Of a DNA stretch of 64,000 bases, positions 38,092-50,439 are shown in pieces. The position numbers were made by a program, and so were the translations under genes. The DNA is from Acanthamoeba sp. SK_2022b (taxonomy: Eukaryota > Discosea > Longamoebia > Acanthamoebidae): positions 160,169 to 224,168 of the forward strand of contig JANDJZ010000023.1 in assembly GCA_027943245.1 (NCBI GenBank). Reading direction: 5' to 3'. Positions within the stretch are counted from its first letter, which is position 1; the number at the start of each line of letters is the position of its first letter. Below the pieces are notes generated by a model. It saw nothing but the letters and a program-made list of their open reading frames with translations, did no database searches and was not told where the DNA came from.

Positions 38092-40547
38092 TCACTCGGC
38101 GCGCCACACGGCGAGGAACTGGTCGTCGACGGTCCACAGCGTGCGCACGCCGACGTAGAACTCGGGCCCGCTGCACATGCCCTTGACGCTGTCGTTCCAC
38201 TTCGTCTTCCGCTTCTTGCTCTTGTCCGTCGTGCCGTAGTACGCATCCATGTCGGGGCCCGACGAAAGGTAGCTCACGTCCTAGAATTCCCCCAAGGCAA
38301 GGGTGAGTCCACTATGTTGTTGCGTGTGTGTGCGCGCGCGTGTTGCAAGTGGGAACTCCGTACTCGAGCGGCCCACAGCACCATCCGCTGAGCGGAGCCG
38401 TAGGTGAAGACCGTGCTGCCCAGCTCGACGAGGCCGTCGGCGGGGAAGGCGAGCCCTCCGCTCATCTTGGCCGTAACGCCGGTCATGCGGCCCTCTTCGG
38501 TGCAGTGGACGACCCAGATGCTGTCCTTGGTCGTCACCCAGACCCGCTTGAGCGGAGGCGAGCTGGGGGGCGCCTCCTCCTCCTCGAAGCTCGAGCGGCA
38601 GAGCGCCGTGACGGGCTTGTCCGTGGGCAGGAACGAGGCCGACAGCAGCCGCACCTCCTTGCCCCTCCCGCTTGGCTGCGCGCAGGGCGTGGCCGTGGGC
38701 GTCGTGAGAAACGGGGAATGTGCCCAGACAAAAAAGAAAGAAAAGAAAAGAAAAGAGGAGTGAGGGAGCAGGTACGGCGATGAAGAATGTGCGGACGCCC
38801 TTGGTGGTGCCCACCCAGAGGTGGGAGCTGCCGATGGGGAGCACGTAGTTGATCCTCTCTCGGTCCTCCTCGTCCTCCTTCTCCGCGTCTTTGGTCTTCT
38901 TGGTGGACTTGGTCGACTTCTTCGCTGGTCGAATCGAGTGCTCGCACACCACCGACATCTGCTCATTCAACGACGGAAGGCGAGCCGCGCAGGACGACGA
39001 ACCACCAGGTGAGCGACAGCGATGGCGATTGGTGGTTTGGGGGGGGGGGGGTGAGAGAGCGCTCGTGCGCATTAGGGAGCTCCCCCTCCCCTCCCAACTG
39101 GGCGGAGACGTACGTCGTCCGCGTCGTAGCCTCGGAGGATGCCGGCGGTGAACCCGCCCCACACCACGGACTGCTCGGGAGTGTGCCCGATACACCGGAT
39201 GATCTCGCGCCCCTTCTTGCCTTCGGGCAGCGACAGCTGCGCGTACGTCTGCAATCGTAAATGGTCACATCGAGGCCACCAATGCCCGCACGTTATCGCA
39301 AACCGTTAGCCAAGCAAAACCAAGAATGAAACGAGAGGGGGGGGGGGCAAAGAGCCGATAGGTGGAGCGGAAAGAGCGAAGAGGCAGAGAGTGCGGCATG
39401 CGTGACTTGCGCTTGGGGGGGGGGAGAAAGGGGCAGGACGGCGCGGGTTCACCTTGAGATCGAAGACGGCGGGCTCCTCGGCTTCGGCCATGGCCCACAC
39501 ACGCTGGCCGACCTGGACGAGCTGCCGCACGCTCTGCTTCTCGCGCTCGTCGCGCACGCGCAGGGCCTGCCGCTTCTTCCACTTCTCGCTTCGGGAGTCC
39601 TTGAGGTGCTTGAGGTCGATGGTGTATACGGCGAGCTTGCCGCTGCGCTGGCCCACCCACACCTCGGCCTGCTCCAGCTGCTCGAGATACGACAGCCCCG
39701 GCTTGTTGATCACCACCAGCGACCGCTGGCCCTTCTTGTTCAGCTCCAGCGCAGCCACGATCCTCACCGCGTGGCCCGCCGCCGGCTTCTCCACGCTGAA
39801 GCACCGCATCTGCCCCTCCACTCGCTGCGCCACCGCTCCCGTCGCTTTCGCCGGCGCGGCCGCGCCTGCAGGTGATGGCGATGGCGATGGCGATGGCGAT
39901 GACGAAGACGAAGACGTCGGCGACGGATCGACATAGCTGAGACAGCGCTGGAGCACGACGTCGGGCAGGCGGGAGAAGTAGCTCGTGGGGTCGGCCTTCA
40001 GCTGGCGCACCTTCTCGGCGGCCACCGAAGAGGAGGAGGAGGGAGAGGAGGAGGGGTAAGGGTGGAAGGTCTCGAAGGACCACGGGAGCTGCCCCACGGA
40101 GCCGATCGAGCGCTCGCGGGTGCGCTGGGCATCGAGCTCGCGTCGTCGCGCGCCCTTCTTCTTGAGCTCGTGCCACTCGCGCTTGGCCTGCTCCTCCTTG
40201 GCGGCCTGGCGCTGCTTCTCCTCTAGCACGCGGAGCTCCTCGGCGTGGGCCTTGCGCTTGCGCTCGTCCTCTTCAGCGCGCCACTGCTCGTACTTGATTC
40301 GTTCCTCCTCGCGTCGTCGCTGCTCCTCCTCTTCCCACTTCTTCACTGCGTCGGCATCGATCCCAAGCTTGGCGCTGGCGCTGGCGATCTTGGTGACATT
40401 GTCCTTGTTGGTCTTTTGGAGATGGGCCAAGATGACCAGAACGTAATCATTCTTTCGCGTTCCTCTCACCGCCAGGTTCTGCGTCTTACAGTAATTCTGC
40501 AAAATCTTGATCGGGTAGTCGTTGAGTTTGGCCGGATCCAGCTCCAT
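38092..40547 (-). CDS. SAP-domain protein with coiled coil and propeller-like C-terminal half
   Basis: Starts MELDPAKLNDYPIKILQNYC at 40547, where LNDYPIKILQ...GTRKNDYVLVILAHLQ forms a SAP motif (DNA/RNA binding in chromatin proteins). A charged coiled coil rich in E, R and K follows (about 40340-40130), then SYFSRLPDVVLQRCLSYVDP, which faintly resembles an F-box, then a Ser/Pro repeat. The C-terminal half has repeating W/G strand patterns as in WD40-like propellers: AEVWVGQRSGKLAVYTIDLK, VQVGQRVWAMAE, TPEQSVVWGGFTAGI, SSHLWVGTTKGVRTFFIA, KRVWVTTKDSIWVVHCTEEG and GVRTLWTVDDQFLAVWRAE, ending at TGA 38092-38094. About five introns, three with G/C homopolymers. I do not recognise a named orthologue. 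Possible role as a nuclear scaffold or ubiquitin-ligase adaptor is inference only. Confidence 0.7.
39038..39050. repeat. G13 homopolymer in intron
   Basis: A run of about 13 G (C on the coding strand) within an intron of the SAP-domain gene; similar runs at about 39339 and 39416 lie in the next intron. Confidence 0.85.
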
Positions 40548-40924
40548 CTTCTGCTCGCACCACTTGCCGCTGTGCAGAAGTTCGATAAATGCTGCTGCTG
40601 CTAGCGTGCAGTTGTTCACGAAAAAACAAAACAAGTTGAAGTCGTCCTTGGCTCTAAATGCTCTCGATTCACACAAGGGCTCCTCGCACCACCACCGCAA
40701 AAACACAAACAACAAAAGAATGCTGGCACCGCGGTGCTCTCTGGTCCTCTGCGCTTTCGCGGTTGTTGCAAGGCCGCAGCACTCGGCAATTATCAGCTCT
40801 CGGCCCGCTAATTGGCCGCGCCCAAAATACATTTACACGCGATCGACCCACACGCGCGGGCCTCAAGGCCGTTCACCCGCTCGCCTCAAAAGGCGCACGG
40901 TGCGCCCTCCCTGGCTTGTCTCGG
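40548..40924. other. Intergenic spacer between two minus-strand genes
   Basis: 377 bp carrying the 3' region of the hydrolase downstream side and the promoter/leader of the SAP-domain gene. Open frames run through it but lack coding character. No recognisable element. Confidence 0.5.
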
Positions 40925-42540
40925 TCACTCCCAGCCGTAGGCGCGTAGCACCATCACAGGCTGCGCCGCGTCGACGAGGTCCTCTGTTGGGCTGCTCGTG
41001 GCGTCGGGGACCAGAAACCGCACCTCGGCCTGCGCGGCTGCTCCCGCTTTGTGGCCGTTGTCGTCGCCTTCGCCCTCGCCCTCGGCGCCGCCTTCCTCCT
41101 GGTGTCGCTCAGGTGTGGGGACATCTTTCTTGGCCTCCTCGCTTTCTACGTTGTCCTCCTGCTGCTGGCGGTGGTGGATGGCGGCGACCTGCGTCTTGAG
41201 CCAGGCGCAGGTCTCCCGTACCAGAGGCGGGTAGGGCTTGCCCCAGGCGGCCCCCAAGCCGATGATGGAGCCGTGGTTTGTGCCCGCGAAGGACCGGTGC
41301 GCCACGGAGTTGCCCTTGTGGGCCACGAGCTCTGCGCGCAGGCGCAGCGAGTCGTCCTCGAGGCCAAAGTCCATCGCGGCGTTGAACAGCATGAAGGGCG
41401 GGGCGTTGCTCCGCGCGTGATGCACCGGCGAGGCCTCCCGCAGCACGTCTTGGTCGTGCCCGAACGCATCTATCAAGAACAGATTACGAAGCTGTGGGTG
41501 TGGGTGTGTGCATACGGTGAGCTGAATCGTGAACAAGGCCTCCCTGGCAAAAAGGAGGCCTCCTCGTACCAAGAATCGATTGTAGCCGCTGACCAGATCG
41601 TAGACCCCACAGATACCAACTACGCCCTTGACGAACTCGGGCTCCAAACCTACCGCCTCCATGTATCGCACGTCCAGTGCCAACAACGTCGCCAAGTGGC
41701 CTCCGGCAGAGTGACCTGGAGCATGCCACAGCAAGCGTGTTCTTAGAATCGTCACCAACAGAGAGAGAGAGAGAGAGAGAAAGGAGCTACCGCTGAGGAA
41801 GACCATGTCCGTGTCGCCGTTGTAGCGGCCGACATTGTCCTTCACCCACTGGCCAGCGCAACAACGAGGATTAATCGATGCACCAAAGACAACCGCCAAG
41901 GTGTGGAACAAAATAAGGAGCGAGGGGCTCGGCGTACTCGAAGAACGTAGGCGATGTCGTGGGCGTGCTTGGGGTGCTGCACGCCTCCGTCCGCGGCCAC
42001 CGACAGCCGGTAGGATGGCACCACCACAACGAACCCCTGCCTGCACCACGCCGTTAGCGACTGACAGGCCACCTCCACGAGACAGGACGCAGCAACGTAC
42101 GATGCAATAGCCTTGCCAAAGTTGTTGTAGGTGTCAAACATGTAGTTGCGATCGCCCCGCTTCCAGCCGCCGCCGTGGATGAACTGTGTAGTTAGAGCTC
42201 GATTAGCAACACATGATTGACGAGAGAAACTAACGTTATACACACGGTGTGCAAGCGGGACGCTCACCACGACCACCGGGAGCTTCTTTGGCTCTGGTCG
42301 TTCTGCCGCTTCATCGAGGATTTCTGCGGCCGAACCATTTGGGTCCCCTGACGTGTTTGTGCCTGTGAGGCGTGGCAGGGTGGCGTGGTAGTGCACGTTG
42401 AGCCGGTGCTTGCGATCAAAGAAGTCCTCTCCATCATAGTAAGGCACATCGTAATCACTCACGATCACATCCGACGCCATGGCGAAGTAGCCCCGCGTTG
42501 AGTTTATGAGCGCATTGCGCATTCGCGACGCGAAATCCAT
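40925..42540 (-). CDS. Alpha/beta hydrolase, carboxylesterase-like (BD-FAE/HSL-type)
   Basis: ATG at 42540 (MDFASRMRNALINSTRGYFA); the in-frame codon further upstream is GTG, not ATG. Exons give FIHGGGWKRGDRNYMFDTYN, with the HGGGW oxyanion motif (about 42170), GFVVVVPSYRLS (about 42020), the nucleophile elbow SGHSAGGHLATLLALDVRY (joined across the intron containing the GA repeat near 41770), VVGICGVYDLVSGYN and FGHDQDVLREASPVHH. The acid may be in the segment FMLFNAAMDFGLEDDSLRLR and the His in FAGTNHGSIIG (about 41270). TGA at 40925-40927. A C-terminal acidic tail follows the fold. This pattern fits isoprenylcysteine methylesterase, kynurenine formamidase-like or feruloyl-esterase-like families; substrate cannot be fixed. 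Confidence 0.82.
41760..41781. repeat. (GA)n microsatellite in hydrolase intron
   Basis: About 10 GA units inside the intron that splits the GHSAGG motif region. Confidence 0.9.
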
Positions 42541-42875
42541 AAGCACTTCGTTCTCACCGTGCGCAGCTCAGCGGTTTCTTTGATTAACGAAAGACAAAAG
42601 CCAACGCTGGTGAGCATGCATCTGGCGTAATGCTCCGTGTCAATCTCGCTGCGCCTACGTGGCGGGAACGAAAGAGAGAATCCGCAAAGTAGCCGTTTAT
42701 TCCACCAATCGCATGATTTGGATTATCGCGCACAATACAGACAGTGAAAAGATTACCAACCGCGAAAGAAAACTCCATTTCCGCTCGAACTAAATTAATT
42801 AGTGTTTGGCTCTGTCGTTTTCGGTGGGCGGGTACGACTTGCAGAAACTGAGTTTATTTATTTCGGACCGTTTGA
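42541..42875. promoter_or_regulatory. Divergent intergenic region (hydrolase / myotubularin)
   Basis: 335 bp between two divergent ATGs. Short AT-rich tracts at 42790-42805 (AAATTAATTAGT) and 42851-42863 (TTTATTTATTT). No other feature seen. Confidence 0.45.
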
Positions 42876-45800
42876 ATGGACCCCGGGATGGAGGTGCTCG
42901 ACGAGGTTCCTTCGGCCTCCGGAGTAGAGCCCATTCTCGAAGGTTGGCTGGTAAAGCGCGGAGCCAAAAGAAAGAACTGGAAAGTGCGATGGTACGGAAT
43001 CGTTTTTCTTCGATTTTGCCCCCCCACTGGTGTCGCTTTGCGTTCTGTTATCAAAGGCTCACTGTCCACCACGTATAACCCGTCATTTTCATGTAGGTTC
43101 GAGAAACGGAGCGACAAGCTGGTGTACAGCGTGGCCAAGGACAAAGCAGCCAAGGTTAGTTTCGAACCCACATGAGTTTTTTATTCTAAGGAGGCCAGTG
43201 CCTCCCGGGCAGTGCCTTCCAGTCAACAACTAAAAGCACAAATGGGCAGGGTTTCATTCCGCTGCGCGAGGTCCTCTCGGTGATGGCACAACCGGACACT
43301 CCGGTCAGTCTGGTGAAGAAGAGCGGCAGCTTCATGCACCTAAAGCGCGAGCGTTCCGAAAGCAAGGAGAAGGAGATCGAAGCCGCGACAGACGGTAGCG
43401 GCAATAGCGGCCTGAGTCGTCGCGGCCACAGGCGGGGCGGCAGCGTGGCCGTAGTCCAGCTCGCCGTCCCGCCCGTCAACCTACCAGTGGGCGCCGACTT
43501 GGGCGAGCACGCGAGCGTGATGACCAGCAGCGCCAGCAGCACGAGCAGCAACTTCAGCCTCGATGACAGCGACAGCGATGAGGACGAGGGAGAGCGGAAG
43601 AAGCGGGCGCAGTACGACAAGGGGTTCCAGATCGAGACGGAGAAGCGGATCTACTTCATGCTGGCATCGAGCGACAAGGATCGCGAGCGGTGGGTCAAGG
43701 GCATCGAGTACCACATCAACCAAATGCGCGAGAGGGAGATGGCTGCGAGCAAGCTCAAGGAGGTCGAGGAGGCCCTGCGCCTCGCGCAGGAGAATGAGCG
43801 GAGCGCGCGCGAGGAGCTGGAGCGTGTGCGACGCGAGACGGAGCTCGCGGAGGAGGAGAAGTGGAAGCGTCGACAAGAGGAGATGGAGGCAAAGTACCGG
43901 CGCAAGAAGAAGCAGATGCGGCGGAAGCTCCGCGAGAAGAAGGAGCGAGAGGACAGGGACGCGGCCTATGCCGCCCAGCTGCTGGCCAGCCAAAAGCACG
44001 TGGCCGCGATCGGCGAGGCGATGATGAGCGTCATGCCCGCGCCTCTGCCCGAGGGCGAGAGAGAGCTCAAGGAGATGATCGAGAACCTGCAGAGCAAGCT
44101 GAGCGAGAACGAGGAGATGATCCTCTACCAGAAGAACACCATCGCCGAGCTGGAGAAGGGCAAGGCCAGGAATGAGCGACTCGCAAAGGAGGCCGAGAAG
44201 AAGAAAAAGAAGATCGAGCGCGAGTACCGCCGCACCATCAAGCACGAGATCCGAGCCAAGGCCGCCAAGGCCGCTAAGGAGGCCGCGGCGTCGGCCGAGC
44301 TTGCCGCGAGCACCGAGGACGAGGCCGAAGATACGGAGGGCACCGAGGACAAGACCACCGACAATGAAGACGAGGACACGGACGACAAGACCGATGAACC
44401 CAAGAAGGAGGAGTGGGACGAAGAGGACGGTGAGGATGAGCTCGTCGAGATCGAGGACGAGCGACGTCTCTCCAATTCCACCGAACAGCGCGGAGACGAC
44501 GGCGATGACGATGAGGTGGACGATGAAGACGACGACGACGACGACGACAACATGGACGATGCCGAGGAGGACCTGCAGAACACCGAAGACAAAGGCGAGG
44601 AGGCGGTGCAGCCTACGCCCAGCGCCACCGAAGACAGTGCCAATGACCAGGTCCCCGAGGCCATCGACTCGCCGAGATCGTGGCGCCGCATATCGATGAA
44701 GGACGGCGCCAGCGCCAGCGCTTCGGCGCGACTCTCCACGTCCCTCACCCGCGACGCGCATGCCGGCAAGTCGATGACCTTCTCGCACCACATCCCCTTG
44801 CTGCCCACGTCTGGGCTGTCGGCCTCATCGTCTGCCAATTCGCCCCTCTCCTATTCGATGGTGACGCCACTAAAGCCCAAACCGCCACCGGTTCCCCCGC
44901 GACGCCGAGTGGACAACTGGAGGCGCGGGCATACGGAAGAACTCAAACGAAAGAACCAAGCCCGCTCTACCATTGAGGTACCCCTCCGCTCCTCGCTTTT
45001 CGCTCTTAAGTGGGAGGAGCTAGGCCGGAGATTGATACGTGGGTGTGGCTCAGCAGTTATCCGAAGAGGAAGCCCCTCACGAGCGCTGGGACCGCCCGGA
45101 TCGCAGGAAGCGGCTAGCGTTGCTGAAGGGACTACAACAGCAATCGCTCATCAAGTCTGTGGCTCTAGCACCGCCGACCTCGCCATCATCGATGCCCACG
45201 TCCAACCTGACCTCGTATGTGGACGCGACTTGCCTCGTTGCATTTCCCTTATGAACAAGTGTAACCCATCCCTCTCCTACCAACCCCAGAGCCCTAGCCT
45301 CGGCCTTCTCGGGCAGGGCTACCTTAAACGCCAAGAGCTCCTCCAATGAGACGCTGTCCAGCGCCACAGGTACACACACCGTCCCATCGGCGGGGTGGGC
45401 TTCGCTTGTGAGCCCTCGCCAACTGCGTCTGTGCAGGACCACAACTTCAGGTCTCGCTGAAGCTCTTGTGTTCGGAGCTGAACAGCAAGACGAAGACGGT
45501 CAAATACGACTACAACGCCACCGTCGACTCGTTGCTGAAGCGAAAGCCGCTCGCCAACTGGCTCAAGAAATTGCAACTGAAAAAGGCCAAGGAATCCAAG
45601 GAACAGCTCTACTACGGGCTGTACGCCCCCGTCTCCGGCCCTAGCGTTGCTGACCTTTCTTCCACGGGTACAACCCCGTTCTCTTTTTCTCTCCTCTTCT
45701 GCGCTTTCAAGTGACATTCTTTGCGTTCCAGGCTCCAAAGCGGCGCAGAAGGACGTGGCCTGCCGAGGAGTATGGCTTGACGAGAAGTCACAACTGTGGC

Positions 45801-47498
45801 GCTACGATCTGGAAGAAGGGGTACTCGTTATTTATGTATGCATAAATATATTTTATTTATATTTATCGATTTATCTTATATTTTTTGTCGAGTGGATAGC
45901 TCCAGTGGTGTAACATCAACAATGTGTTGCTACAATCGGCAGGCCGCGGTGGAGCTGCGATGTCTCGAGGAGTCCAAGTACACCAACGACAGGAGTAACA
46001 ACTACGTGCTGCAGATCCTCTACATGGCTGATGGTGCGATAGCCGAGCCGGGCACAACCGGGCGTAGCAGCCAGCTCTTCAAGTTCAACAAGTACACCAC
46101 CGTGCGCGACGTCATGACAACCGTCGGCTCGCGTCTCAAGTAGCAACCCCTCTCCCTCCGCTAGTCGCATTCGCCATCGCTTTCGTTCTTTAAAGCAAAT
46201 GACCGACCAGCGATTCTGTCGACAGAACTTGCAGCGACGTAGAGCACTACGGCCTGCTCATCCACAAGCGCGACGGTACCCTGTGGCTCAATCCGGACAA
46301 CATTCTCGCTGCATACCACCTGCAGGACATGGTAACTAGCGTGACTTCCACTGGCCTCAGCGGTGAATCCGATGTTTTCTCAAGGAGATGTTCGCTCGAC
46401 TCCTAACCGCGGCGTCATTCTTTCAGGACATCTTGGAGCTGAAGAAACGTTTCCTGGAGCTCTGCCTCCACGAGGAAGACAAGACCGAGCTGCGAGACAC
46501 GACGCGCGGTTTGCTGGTGCCCTCGGTTGCAGAGGGCCGCCTGCTGCTAGACCCTTCGTCCATTACCGTGCTCGAGGCCACCCACTCCGTGTGCAACGTA
46601 TGCGTCGATTCCCCCCTCCCATTCCTCTTCCGCGCCCAGAGTTGGTCGCTCACCTCTCCCTTTGACGCAATTCGCCTATTCGCGCGTTACGTACGATAAT
46701 ACAGTGGCTGGGCGTCGAGAAGCGCTGGTGGGAGCACTATGGACTGCTGACCTCCAACCCGCCTTCGCCCGACGTCTGGCTGCAGGAAGGCCAGACCCTC
46801 GCCCACTACTCTCTCGCCACCAACGTATATCTGGTCTCCCTCTCCCCCCTTTCCGAATCGAGAGTTAAACCCGTCGTGGAACGCGCGTGCATGCAGGCCA
46901 TCGTGGAGGTCCAGCCCAAGACCCTGTTTGCCGCTTCGCCTCGAACCGAAGCCGACGTCGGCAACCGAAGGTCGTACAGTCTCGTTGTCAAGTTCTCGCC
47001 TCACTCTTCCAACAACGTCGAGGTATATACAGCCTGCATCATCACCCTGACTGTCCCTCGCCTGGGACTCATTTGACCCTATCGTTTATTTATCCAACAG
47101 GACACCAGCGAAAGCGCGACTAGCACGAGCGCGTCGGGGAACCTCGTCAAGAAGATGGGCGGGATGGAGGAGGTCGATGCCTCGCTCGCGCGCTTCTGCA
47201 TCGGCGGCGAGGTCCTGCGACAGCACCTCTCCGGCGTCGGACTGGTCATGCCCAGCCAGGTGCACCCCGAACCTCCCTCCTCTTCCTCTTTCCCTCCCTC
47301 TCAACGGTAGGCTTCCTCTGACTGCGGATCTGTGCAATCGCTCAATGCAGCTGATTGTGGGCACGCTGTGTTGTACCAATTACGCGCTCATGTTCAATCC
47401 GCGAGCCCTTGCCGCCGAGGTACCACGCGCAGTGCTATTTGAAAACTTCAACGTCACTTGCTTGGCCAAGAACGGCTTACAAACGAACGAATCGGGTC

Positions 47499-47572
<74 letters not shown>

Positions 47573-50242
47573 GCATGCGCATTCCACTGGGCTCGATATG
47601 GCGGATATCAAAGGTGGCCAAGAACACGCTGTTGGTCCACTGCAAGGACTTCCGGCCCAACATCCGCTTCCGCTTCGCCTCCAAGAACCTCGCTCGCCAC
47701 TGGCACGACGTACGGCCTCCTCCTTCCGTCTGGTCACTCAGTCCCACTGACCTTTTCCTCTTGGCCTAATTCGTGGACAGATTTTGCATCAGAACGCCTT
47801 CCCGGGCAAAGCCCTCAAGACTTTCGCGTTCGACTTCAAGTGGGAGGTAGGTGTCTGAGATGCACCTCGAAGATTCTCCAGTATGTTGACTAACGTGCAC
47901 GTCTCTACGCACACTCGCGCAAATTACGTAAAGGGTGTGAACGATGGTTGGCGGCTGTTCAACGTGCAGGAGGAATACAACCGACAGTTCCAGCTTGCGG
48001 GTACGGATGAGCGATCAGGCCGCTCTCTCCCCTCCCCCATCCCGATTGCCGTAGCTCACGCTTTGTTGTCACCCAACGCAGGCAAGCTGGGGAAGCGATG
48101 GCGGCTGAGCGAGATCAACAAGCGCTACGCGCGTGCGCCCACCTACCCAGAGTACATCGGTACCGGGCTCTCTCCCTTTCTCTGCTGCTTCGTGATGCAC
48201 AGAGGCCCAACCCCCCCCGTGCGCAGGCGTGCCCGTACAGGTGCTCGACGAGGTCTTGAGTCCAATCTTCGAATTCCGAAGCAAGGGCCGCATACCAGCC
48301 CTGTGTACGTCGTTGCCTTTGCCATCGCATCCTTTGTTTTATTAATTAATTAAATGCTAATATTTGTTGTAATTGCGGTGCAGCCTATCTGTTCCGAAAT
48401 GGAGCGTCGATCACCCGATCGTCTCAGCCGATGGTGGGCTTCCGAGGCAACAGCTGTCCACAAGGTTTCCACTTCCCACAGCTCACGTGATAAATGGAGA
48501 AAGCGGTGAGCTGACCATTAAATAATTTGCGGGCAACACAGATGAGTTCCTTCTCGAGTCAATATATCGCTCCAATCCCACGTCGGACAAGCCCAACTCG
48601 GTGCTCCGTATCTATGATGCCAGGTAAACGCAGTGCCGTCTGTTGCCATCGATTCTGCACTTCCGCACTATATAGTGCGCGTGTGCGCGCTCGCTCAATT
48701 TGTTTCCGTCGGTCGCAGGCCACGAGTGAACGCCATGGCCAACCAGGCCATGGGCGCGGGCGTGGAGAAGTGTGGCCCCAACAGCCGTCTGGACTTCCTC
48801 AACATCGGTAATGGCCCATTCTTGTCGTCACTGCCCCGCCCGCCTGGAGTGCTCACCGCTATTTACTCACTGACTGATCGGCCTGGCAGGCAACATTCAC
48901 GTAATGAGAGAGAGCTACAACAAGCTCAACCAGCTGTGCATATACGACGCGACGGGGCTGCCGAGCTCACCCACCTCCTCCTCGTCTTCGTCTTCTTTCC
49001 CCCTCATGTCGACACCCACCACGCCGCCTTCCCCGCTTTCCGCATCATGGTTGTCCAACCTGGAGCGGACTAAGTGGCTCGACCACCTGTCCCTCATCCT
49101 GACCGCCGCCGCCAGCGTGGCGCTCTGCGTATACAAACAGACATCCGTGCTTATTCACTGTACGCCTTCCTCTCGCTCTCCACCGCCTGTGCCGTAGTTT
49201 GTGCGTGGCTCTCACTCTGGATATGGCAATCTCTCGGCAACCCGCAGGCAGCGACGGCTGGGACCGAACACCGCAGGTGGCGGCGTTGGCTCAGCTGATG
49301 CTGGACAAGTACTACCGCACCATTCGGGGCTTCGCCGTGCTCATCGAGAAGGAGTTCCTCAGCTTCGGACATAAATTCGATGAACGATACGGCCACGCCC
49401 ATCCCGACGATGCGGGCACATCGCAGCGAGCTCCCATTTTCCCTCAGGTTCGCGCCACCTCCCACCCCTCAATTTCACCACTTGTCAGTGCCTTGATGGT
49501 GCTGAGCTGGCCGTTTGCCTGCGGTTTGCAGTTCCTGGACATGGTGTACCAGCTCACGCAGCAGTTCCCGTGCGCCTTTGAATTTAACGAGCGCTTCCTC
49601 GTCTTCCTTCTGGAGCATCTCTACGACTGCCAGTTCGGCACGTTCCTATGGTACACTGCCCCCCCCCCTCTCCCCAATCTTTTCCCATTTCCCGGCAGTT
49701 GCGCTATACTGGGCCCATTATCTGATGGGCTCTTGGCTCGTGCTTTATTCGCCTCTTGTGCGCACATAGCAATTCGCAAAAGGAAAGGGAGGAGTCGAGG
49801 CTCAAGGAGAAGACGGTCTCAATCTGGTCCTTCATCGTAAACAATAACCACAAGAAGTTCGACTTTGTGAACCCCTTCTACATGGCCGAGATCGACGTCT
49901 TCTTCCCCGACACCGGCGTAGAAAACCTCGTCCTGTGGAAAGGGTTCTACTTCCGACACACCGCGAAGGTAAGCCCACCACCGGCCACCCTTCTGTCCGA
50001 TGGACCGGGTGACTGGCGCAGGCCTCCCCCTTTCCTCTCGCTATGTGCTGATCGGCGCGCGTGTTGCTGATGCGCCAAAACAGTTTGGATCGGAGGACTA
50101 CAGGCTGGTGACGCGCTACGCGAAGCAGGTCACTGTGGAACTCCGAGCGATGCAGCTGATCAACACCATCGACACGCTCAACGAAAAGCTAAAGGCGTCA
50201 GACGCCTCAGTGGCCTCGTCGGAACGAAAGACGCCCAAGTGA
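42876..50242 (+). CDS. Myotubularin-family phosphoinositide 3-phosphatase with PH and talin-head-like domains
   Basis: ATG 42876, TGA about 50240-50242, about 25 introns. Domains in order: N-terminal PH domain ([20 protein letters not shown], exon joins near 42990 and 43096, then [11 protein letters not shown] and the closing [20 protein letters not shown] at 43650-43720); long coiled coil and acidic linker (43730-44600); Pro-rich PPPVPPRRR (44890); three modules of the form YGL...W-L....Y.L...ELR as in talin-type F0/F1 ubiquitin folds (about 45610-45830, 46250-46460 and 46735-46920); a GRAM/PH-like domain ([32 protein letters not shown], 47340-47700); the myotubularin fold ([17 protein letters not shown], 47940) with the catalytic loop [11 protein letters not shown] at the join near 49160 and 49250. 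The CX5R loop is intact, so an active PI3P/PI(3,5)P2 3-phosphatase is expected, acting on endosomal or phagosomal membranes. Confidence 0.92.
44330..44580 (+). repeat. Acidic low-complexity coding tract
   Basis: Codons for Asp and Glu dominate (for example [18 protein letters not shown]) within the myotubularin linker. It is coding, not intronic, and predicted to be disordered. Confidence 0.85.
47500..47570. repeat. (CA)n microsatellite forming a 3' splice site
   Basis: About 35 CA units run directly into ...CACACAG/GGCATGCGC; the AG at 47570-47571 is the acceptor for the exon [14 protein letters not shown] of the myotubularin gene. Confidence 0.92.
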
Positions 50243-50439
50243 AGAAGAGTAGGAGAGCCAGAGCGTGCTTCGTAGTGGAAAAGGTGAGCGGCGCCTTGGA
50301 AGCGAATTTTCGGGTGGGTTAAGGTGTTAGGCTTGCACCGACGTGGCCATTGGCCCAGGCGTTACTGCAACCGGAAGGCACAAGCTTGGGGGCAGTTCCC
50401 ACCCCAAAAGAAAGCAGCCTCACTCTCCTCACGCACGAT

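Noticed and set aside
42541..42546. Two extra N-terminal residues for the alpha/beta hydrolase
   Set aside because: The upstream codon is GTG; the first ATG is at 42540.
50350..50439. Upstream extension of the small membrane protein
   Set aside because: The frame is open but begins at TTG, with no ATG before 50440 in frame; kept only as a note.
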